The notes under the pieces were generated by a model. That model made no database searches. It was given only the letters and a program-made list of their open reading frames with translations, and had not been told where the DNA came from. Shown here in pieces: positions 29,354-35,718 of a stretch of DNA of 35,718 nt (position 1 is its first letter; the number at the start of each line of letters is the position of its first letter). A program made the translations under genes and the position numbers. The stretch spans positions 1 through 35,718 of the forward strand of contig PAFB01000067.1 in NCBI GenBank assembly GCA_002700865.1. Reading direction: 5' to 3'. The DNA comes from Rhodospirillaceae bacterium (GTDB lineage: Bacteria > Pseudomonadota > Alphaproteobacteria > UBA7985).

Positions 29354-30613
29354 TTACGCCGCCCGCAGGATAAAGGCCGGGATATGCCGCTCGAAGCACT
29401 TTTGCGCTGCTTTGATCGTCTTGGGATCGACCCCGCGGGCTTTGGCGTCGTCGATTACAGCCTGTAGTGCCGCTTCTTCCTGGTTCTTTTGCACATGGCC
29501 CAGATCGTAAGCGCTGATTTCTTTCTTGGTGAGATCAACGATGGCATCAACCAGCTTTTTGTCCCGCGGCGTGGCGATCATGAAGGCGCGGCCTTCGCGG
29601 CCAGCGCGGCCCGTCCGACCAATGCGGTGCACGTAATCTTCGGCGTTAAACGGCACGTCGAAGTTAAAGACATGGGTGATGTGGTCGATATCGATGCCGC
29701 GTGCGGCAACGTCGGAACAGACCAGAATACTGAGCGTCTCCGTCCGAAACGCTTCCAGCGTTTCCATCCGCTTGGGCTGGCTGAGGTCGCCGTGCATCGG
29801 CGCGGCTGAGAAACCGGCCTTGCGCAGGGTATCGACCACCGCTGAGATATCACGCTTGCGATTACAGAACACGATGGACGATTTGGGCGCTTCCGCCTGT
29901 ACGATGGCGCGCAAGGTTGATTGCTTCTCCCGCTCCTCGCTCGACACTAGAAACGCCTCAACGGTCGTCGCGGTTGAGGAGGCGCGTGCAACTTCGATCT
30001 CTTTTGGATTGCGCAGAAACTTGTCGGCCAGCTTGCGGATCGGTGGTGCCATTGTTGCGGAGAACATCAGCGTTTGCCGCTTGGCCGGTAGCCGACCGAT
30101 GATGGTTTCAATGTCAGGAATGAAGCCCATGTCGAGCATCCGGTCCGCTTCATCGATCACCAGGACGGTCACGTCCATGGGCATCACCGAGCCCCGCTCA
30201 ATCAGGTCGAGCAGGCGTCCGGGCGTCGCGATCAGCACGTCAACGCCGCGGGTCAGGATGGCTTCCTGCTCCTTCATGGACTCGCCGCCGATCAGCAAGG
30301 CCATCGAGAGGCGATGGTTGGTGCCATACATTTCAAAGTTTTCGGCAATCTGCGCCGCCAGTTCCCGGGTGGGGGACAGGATCAGCGAACGCGGCATACG
30401 CGCTCTCGCCTGACCTTCGGCCAGAATATCGATCATCGGTAGGGTAAAGCCGGCGGTTTTGCCCGTGCCGGTCTGCGCAACGCCAAGCACGTCACGGCCC
30501 ATTAACACAGCGGGTATCGCTGCCTTTTGGATGGGGGTAGGGGTCTCGTACCCCATTGAGGCTACTGCCTGCTGCAGGCCATCAGAGAGGCCTAAATCTG
30601 CAAATTCATTCAT
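29354..30613 (-). CDS. DEAD-box ATP-dependent RNA helicase (RhlE-like)
   Basis: AQTGTGKTAGF, PTRELAAQI, VIDEADRMLDMGF, SATM, HRIGRTGRAG. Confidence 0.94.
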   Translation of the reverse strand: MNEFADLGLSDGLQQAVASMGYETPTPIQKAAIPAVLMGRDVLGVAQTGTGKTAGFTLPMIDILAEGQARARMPRSLILSPTRELAAQIAENFEMYGTNHRLSMALLIGGESMKEQEAILTRGVDVLIATPGRLLDLIERGSVMPMDVTVLVIDEADRMLDMGFIPDIETIIGRLPAKRQTLMFSATMAPPIRKLADKFLRNPKEIEVARASSTATTVEAFLVSSEEREKQSTLRAIVQAEAPKSSIVFCNRKRDISAVVDTLRKAGFSAAPMHGDLSQPKRMETLEAFRTETLSILVCSDVAARGIDIDHITHVFNFDVPFNAEDYVHRIGRTGRAGREGRAFMIATPRDKKLVDAIVDLTKKEISAYDLGHVQKNQEEAALQAVIDDAKARGVDPKTIKAAQKCFERHIPAFILRAA

Positions 30614-30763
30614 GAAGGGAGGGTTGCCAAAAAGGCCCTAAACCGTGAAGGATCCGACGTGGTAAACGGAAAAACAGCATGACAACCGCGGATCAAATAA
30701 GGGGTCCTCATGCCTGATCGTACTATATACGTTTTTTCGCCCTTTTTCGCAAGGAATGCTGGC

Positions 30764-31468
30764 ATGAGCCACACCGTTGCATTTTTTCCCGGTCTGCTGT
30801 GTGACGACAGGCTGTTTGAAGCGCAGTCGCGTGCCTTGGTCGCGGACGGATATGAGGCCTACGTCGCGGATTTCAGCGCGGCTCACCACGAGTCACTTGA
30901 GGCTATGGCGCTGGACGCTCTCGCCGACCTTCCTGACCGCTTTTCCCTGGTGGCGTTGTCGATGGGGGGTTACGTCGCGCTAAAGGTGATCGAGCTTGTG
31001 CCGCATCGGGTGGAGCGGCTGGCGCTGCTGGATACCAATGCCCGCGCGGACGCGCCGGAGGCGGCTGCCCGCCGTCGCGGGTTGCTGGCCTTATCGGAAA
31101 AGGGCAATTTCAAGGGCGTGACCCCGCGCCTGCTGCCCCTTTATCTGCACGAAAACAGCCTGCAGCAGCCAGCGCTGACAGCGGCTGTGATGGACATGGC
31201 GGAGAGCTTGGGGCCAGAGGTCTTTAAGCGGCAGCAAGCGGCAATCCTCGGGCGTGCTGATCAGCGCGATATGCTGGCAGGCTTCGACGCTCCTGTGCTG
31301 GCCCTGTGCGGGCGACAGGATCAGGTTACGCCGCTGTCTCTGAGTGAAGAAATTGCTGCAATTGCCCCGCAAGGAGAACTGGTGGTGATCGAAGACTGTG
31401 GGCACCTGTCCACGATGGAAAGCCCGGAAACTGTCACCCAGGCCCTGCGGGCATGGCTCCAAAAATAA
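30764..31468 (+). CDS. Alpha/beta hydrolase
   Basis: VALSMGGYVAL nucleophile elbow, C-terminal DCGHLSTMESPE. ORF opens at 30710; ATG 30764 more likely. Confidence 0.88.
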   Translation: MSHTVAFFPGLLCDDRLFEAQSRALVADGYEAYVADFSAAHHESLEAMALDALADLPDRFSLVALSMGGYVALKVIELVPHRVERLALLDTNARADAPEAAARRRGLLALSEKGNFKGVTPRLLPLYLHENSLQQPALTAAVMDMAESLGPEVFKRQQAAILGRADQRDMLAGFDAPVLALCGRQDQVTPLSLSEEIAAIAPQGELVVIEDCGHLSTMESPETVTQALRAWLQK

Positions 31469-31500
31469 TAACAGGAGAGGACGAACCTGTCGTCCTCTCC
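31459..31500 (-). terminator. Rho-independent terminator for the EF-hand gene
   Basis: 11-bp perfect stem GGAGAGGACGA-caggt-TCGTCCTCTCC read on minus strand, then TGTTATTATTTTTGG; T-tract overlaps the convergent hydrolase stop. Confidence 0.65.
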
Positions 31501-31582
31501 CGTATCTGACATAAACCGCGGCAAAAGGGGAGCGCACCCGCTGGTTTAAGTCGAACCAAAGTTGGCTTAGTCGCGACCCGAC

Positions 31583-32095
31583 TTAGGCGTCGCGCAGCGC
31601 TTCCAGCGCTGGGCGAAGTTCACTGCGGGTCAAGGTGCCCGAGTTGTCGGTATCAAGGTCGTTAAAGGATGCCGTAATCTGCGCCTGAACGTCATCCCAG
31701 GTCATGCCATAGACAAAGCCGTTTTCGCCAAGGAAGGCCTTAACGACGCGAGGAGCCTTTCGCTTGCCTTTGTCCCGGCCCTTGCCTTTGACTTTGTCCT
31801 TAAGCTTGCCACCGCGACCCGCTTTTTCACCGGCGTCGGCCATTTCTTCGTCAGCATCGGCCTGGCCCCGCATGCCGCGGCTTGGGATGGCGTCGACTTC
31901 AGCTTGGCTCAACACGCCGTCACTGTCGCTATCGATGCGGGTGAACATACGCTCGGCATTTTCTAGAACGCGCTCGACGGTGACGCTGCGGTCTTTGCCG
32001 GAGTCAGCCTGTGCTTGCTGTGCGACGGAAAGGGACGCAACAGTGCCGGTGGTGAGGAGAACGGCAGATGCAGCCAGAATAAGTTTCGTGTTCAT
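31583..32095 (-). CDS. Secreted EF-hand domain protein
   Basis: Signal peptide MNTKLILAASAVLLTTGTVASLSVAQQAQA; calcium loops DSDSDGVLSQAE and DTDNSGTLTRSE. Confidence 0.88.
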   Translation of the reverse strand: MNTKLILAASAVLLTTGTVASLSVAQQAQADSGKDRSVTVERVLENAERMFTRIDSDSDGVLSQAEVDAIPSRGMRGQADADEEMADAGEKAGRGGKLKDKVKGKGRDKGKRKAPRVVKAFLGENGFVYGMTWDDVQAQITASFNDLDTDNSGTLTRSELRPALEALRDA

Positions 32096-32269
32096 TGTTC
32101 GGTTCCTCCGAAAACATGTGGATGGCTCGCGGTTTTTGGGTGCGCTTGAGCCGGATGAAGAGAGTGGAGGCGACTGGTGTTTGCCGCCTTCGTGGATGTT
32201 TTACGCAGCCACGGTCTCGTTCATCCCCGGAGGACAAAGATTTTTTTCAAATAAGTTGGATTTTTCTGC

Positions 32270-34279
32270 TCAGACGTCGATTTCTTCGACGACGTAAGCG
32301 GCATTTTCCTGAATGAATTCAAAGCGTTTTTCAGCTTTTTTGCCCATCAGATCCTCAACCAGTTCTTTGATGGATTTTCCGGCAGCCAAGCCCGCAGCAG
32401 CATCCGCAAGCGTCACCCGCTCCATCTGACGGGTCGCTGGATCCATGGTTGTTTCGCGCAATTGTTTGGGCATCATCTCGCCCAAGCCCTTAAACCGGCT
32501 GATTTCAACGTTGGCATTGGCGCGGAATTCGTTTGCGAGAATATGGTCCTTGTGCCGATCGTCCCGCGCATAGAATGACTTGCCGCCATGGCTCAGCCGA
32601 TAAAGGGGCGGCACGGCGAGGAACAGGCGGCCTGCTTCGATGATTTGGGGGTAAGTGCGATAGAAAAAGGTCATCAACAGCGAGGCAATGTGAGCGCCAT
32701 CGACGTCAGCGTCGGTCATGATCACAACGCGCTCGTAGCGCAAGTTCTCGATATCGGCAGATTTCCCATCAAAACCGAGCGCCTGGGCCAGATCGGCCAG
32801 CTCCTGATTGCCGCGCAACTTGTCCGCGCTGGCTGAAGCCACGTTCAGGATTTTTCCGCGCAAAGGCAAAATCGCCTGGGTTTCGCGGCGGCGGGCCTGC
32901 TTGGCTGAGCCGCCGGCAGAGTCGCCCTCAACCAGAAACAGTTCAGTGCCCTCCGGCGAGTTACGGGAGCAATCGGTCAGCTTTCCGGGCAGGCGAAGGC
33001 GCTTGGTAACCGACTTACGCGCGGTTTCCTTTTCTGCTTTTTTGCGCAGGCGCTCTTCCATGCGCAGAATGATGCTGTCGAGCAACGCCTTCGCTGCGGG
33101 GCCATTGCCCGCGAGCCAGTGTTCAAAGTGCTCTTTCAGGGCCTGGTCAACCAGCCGAGAGGCTTCAGGACTGCCCAGCCGCTCCTTTGTCTGGCCCTGG
33201 AACTGGGGTTCGGGAATGAAGCACGACAGGACAGCTTGCGCGCCGCCCAGAACGTCATCGGCGGTGATCGAAGCCGCCTTCTTGTTACCCGCCATTTCAC
33301 CGTAGGTGCGCAAAGCCCGGGTGAGACCCGTCCGCAAACCGTTCTCATGAGTACCGCCCTGCGGCGTCGGGATGGTGTTGCAGTAGGAGGTCAGGCTGGC
33401 TTCGCCCGTGCCCTCGTCGTCAGGCCAGGCCAAAGCCCATTCCACTTTGCCGCCCGAGCCATTGAGATCAGCGCGCCCGTCGAACAGGGACTCGCCGATC
33501 AGCGCTTGCGGGCCCAATTGTTCGCGCAGAAAGTCACCCAGTCCGCCCGGAAAATGGAACACCGCCTCGGTTGGGGTTTTGTCACCGTCCTTGATAAGTT
33601 CTTCTGCGCAGGCCCAGCGGATTTCAACGCCGCGTTCCAGATAGGCCTTCGACCGCGCCATCTTGAACAGCGTTGCCGGTTTAAAGCTGTGCTTGTGGTT
33701 GAAAATCTCTTCATCGGGTTTGAACTGTACTGAGGTACCGCGCCGGTTGGGGGCGGAGCCGATTTTTGTGAGCTTTGAGGTTGCCAGCCCGCGCGAGAAA
33801 GACTGCGACCATAGGGTTTTATCACGCGCGACTTCGACCGTGAGGCTCTCCGACAGCGCATTAACAACGGAAATACCAACCCCGTGCAGGCCGCCGGAAG
33901 TGGCGTAGTTCTTGCCGCTGAATTTACCCCCGGAGTGCAGGGTGGTCATGATGACCTCCAACGCTGATTTATCGCGGTACTTGGGGTGCGGATCGACGGG
34001 GATGCCGCGACCGTTGTCCATGACCTTGACGGAGCCGTCGGCCAGCATCTCCACTGATATACGTGTTGCGTGACCGGCAACCGCCTCATCGACAGAGTTG
34101 TCGAGGATTTCAGCCATCAGGTGGTGATAGGCGCGCTCATCCGTGCCGCCGATGTACATGCCGGGGCGTTTTCGGACGGGTTCGAGACCTTCGAGGACTT
34201 CGATATCCTTGGCTGTATAGCCAGTGGCTTTCTTGGTCTGTTCGTCGGAAACGGAGAAAAGGTCCGTATCAGCGGCCAT
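32270..34279 (-). CDS. parE: DNA topoisomerase IV subunit B
   Basis: GHKL ATPase (EILDNSVDEAVAG, DNGRGIPVDPHPKY), TOPRIM EGDSAGGSAKQARRRETQAILPLRGKILNV; ParE-like rather than GyrB-like. Confidence 0.94.
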   Translation of the reverse strand: MAADTDLFSVSDEQTKKATGYTAKDIEVLEGLEPVRKRPGMYIGGTDERAYHHLMAEILDNSVDEAVAGHATRISVEMLADGSVKVMDNGRGIPVDPHPKYRDKSALEVIMTTLHSGGKFSGKNYATSGGLHGVGISVVNALSESLTVEVARDKTLWSQSFSRGLATSKLTKIGSAPNRRGTSVQFKPDEEIFNHKHSFKPATLFKMARSKAYLERGVEIRWACAEELIKDGDKTPTEAVFHFPGGLGDFLREQLGPQALIGESLFDGRADLNGSGGKVEWALAWPDDEGTGEASLTSYCNTIPTPQGGTHENGLRTGLTRALRTYGEMAGNKKAASITADDVLGGAQAVLSCFIPEPQFQGQTKERLGSPEASRLVDQALKEHFEHWLAGNGPAAKALLDSIILRMEERLRKKAEKETARKSVTKRLRLPGKLTDCSRNSPEGTELFLVEGDSAGGSAKQARRRETQAILPLRGKILNVASASADKLRGNQELADLAQALGFDGKSADIENLRYERVVIMTDADVDGAHIASLLMTFFYRTYPQIIEAGRLFLAVPPLYRLSHGGKSFYARDDRHKDHILANEFRANANVEISRFKGLGEMMPKQLRETTMDPATRQMERVTLADAAAGLAAGKSIKELVEDLMGKKAEKRFEFIQENAAYVVEEIDV

Positions 34280-34410
34280 AGGAGCACGATCCCTGTCTGA
34301 AATGGTTGTTCAGTATCTGTTCGCCTTTATCCACTTTATGCGGTCATAGCGCAAGCTGACTTTCCCGTCTCATTTGTTTGGCGCGGAGCAGGACGGGCGC
34401 TGACCTGAGA

Positions 34411-34443
34411 AACAAAAAAGGGCCGCCCGATTGGGCGACCCTT
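34411..34443 (-). terminator. Rho-independent terminator of glnA
   Basis: Minus strand AAGGGtCGCCC-aatc-GGGCGgCCCTT then TTTTGTTT. Confidence 0.8.
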
Positions 34444-34472
34444 GTTTTGGGAGCAAGCTAAGCTTGGGTGGC

Positions 34473-35718
34473 TTAGCAGGAGTAGTACATTTTGAATTCG
34501 ACCGGGTGTGGAGCGAATTCGTATTCGATGACTTCTTCCATCTTCAGCTCGATGTATGCGTCGATCTGGTCCTTGGTGAAGACGCCGCCTTCGAGCAGGA
34601 ATTCGTAGTCTGCCTTCAGGCTGTCCAGCGCTTCGCGCAGGGAACCACAAACCGTTGGAATGTCCTTCAGTTCCTCTTCAGACAGCTCGTAAAGATCTTC
34701 GTCACGCGCTGCGCCCGGATCGATCTTGTTCTTGATGCCATCAAGGCCAGCCATCAGCATGGCGGAGAAGCACAGGTACGGGTTCGCGGTTGGATCCGGG
34801 AAGCGGATTTCCATGCGCTTTGCCTTTGGCGAGGAGCCGAAAGGAATACGACAGGACGCGGACCGGTTACGCGCGGAGTACGCCAGCAGAACTGGTGCTT
34901 CGAAACCCGGGACCAGACGCTTGTAGGAGTTGGTCGATGGGTTGGTGAAGGCGTTCAGTGCTTTAGCGTGCTTCAGGATGCCGCCAATGTACCACAGAGC
35001 TTCCTGGGACAGGCCAGCGTACTTGTCGCCAGCGAACAGAGGCTGTCCGTCTTTCCAGATCGACTGGTGACAGTGCATGCCGGTGCCGTTGTCGCCCTGA
35101 ACAGGCTTGGGCATGAAGGTCGCAGACTTGCCGTAGGAGGCAGCGACGTTGTGCACGACATACTTGTACAGCTGCAGTTTGTCAGCCACGCGGGTCAGGT
35201 GGTCAAAGGTCATGCCCAACTCATGCTGAGCCGGCGCCACTTCGTGGTGGTGCTTGTCCATGTCCACACCCATGGCGAGCAGGGTTGAGGTCATTTCAGC
35301 GCGAATGTCGCCGGACTGGTCAACGGGGTTTACTGGGAAGTAACCGCCCTTGACGCCTGGACGGTGGCCCATGTTGCCGCCTTCCATTTCGTCGCCGGAT
35401 GCGTAAGGGCCTTCTTCGGAGTAAAACTCAAAGAAAGAGCGGTTCATCTCAACGGAGAAACGCACGTCGTCGAACATGAAGAACTCGGCTTCTGGACCGA
35501 AGAATACGTCCGTACCGATGCCGGAATCCTTAACCAGCTGCTCAGCCTTCTTCGCGGTGCCGCGAGGATCGCGCTCGTACAGTTCGCCGGTGATCGGGTC
35601 TTTTACATCGCAAAAGATGATCAGCTGTGGCTGGGCCGTAAACGGATCCATGACAGCGGTTTCCATGTCCGGAACCAACAGCATGTCGGACTCGTTGATG
35701 GCCTTCCAGCCAGCAATC
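34473..35718 (-). CDS. glnA: Type I glutamine synthetase, 5' end beyond window
   Basis: [64 protein letters not shown]; frame open through the right edge. Confidence 0.95.
   Translation of the reverse strand, partial: IAGWKAINESDMLLVPDMETAVMDPFTAQPQLIIFCDVKDPITGELYERDPRGTAKKAEQLVKDSGIGTDVFFGPEAEFFMFDDVRFSVEMNRSFFEFYSEEGPYASGDEMEGGNMGHRPGVKGGYFPVNPVDQSGDIRAEMTSTLLAMGVDMDKHHHEVAPAQHELGMTFDHLTRVADKLQLYKYVVHNVAASYGKSATFMPKPVQGDNGTGMHCHQSIWKDGQPLFAGDKYAGLSQEALWYIGGILKHAKALNAFTNPSTNSYKRLVPGFEAPVLLAYSARNRSASCRIPFGSSPKAKRMEIRFPDPTANPYLCFSAMLMAGLDGIKNKIDPGAARDEDLYELSEEELKDIPTVCGSLREALDSLKADYEFLLEGGVFTKDQIDAYIELKMEEVIEYEFAPHPVEFKMYYSC

Noticed and set aside
29676-30413. 245-aa plus-strand ORF antisense to the DEAD-box helicase
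   Set aside because: Ser/Arg-rich shadow translation; helicase motifs on the minus strand are decisive.
31474-31500. 11-bp perfect inverted repeat as a mobile or palindromic repeat element
   Set aside because: Best explained as a minus-strand intrinsic terminator because a T-rich tract follows on that strand.
34431-35288. 285-aa plus-strand ORF antisense to glnA
   Set aside because: Shadow ORF of glutamine synthetase with no family signature.

Overview
The 35.7-kb window looks like alphaproteobacterial chromosome: dense and mostly housekeeping, with no prophage, transposon, CRISPR array or defence island that I can recognise. Left to right: (i) the end of a minus-strand structured RNA, probably the CCA-tipped acceptor piece of a permuted tmRNA; (ii) thyX, a CPBP protease, hflK-hflC-degP, miaA, ilvI-ilvH-ilvC and leuA; (iii) a 2Fe-2S ferredoxin, a LysR regulator and a coupled serC-serA-serB operon; (iv) an FAD-linked oxidase, an AEC transporter, and a B12-binding protein with a DUF1638 protein; (v) mreB-mreC-mreD-PBP2-rodA ending in a coupled MaoC-like gene; (vi) a DEAD-box helicase, an alpha/beta hydrolase, an EF-hand protein, parE and a truncated glnA. 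The most interesting signals are non-coding or contextual: a probable leuA attenuation leader (M-E-F-K-A-A-L-T-V-L-L-L-P-S-P) whose end lies in an 8-bp stem; an AT-rich inverted repeat and a pseudoknot-capable leader upstream of the ferredoxin; an orphan corrinoid/DUF1638 pair preceded by a start-proximal hairpin; and thyX at what I believe is usually a thyA-folA position. No complete new system is demonstrated. All identities come from reading motifs, without database searches.
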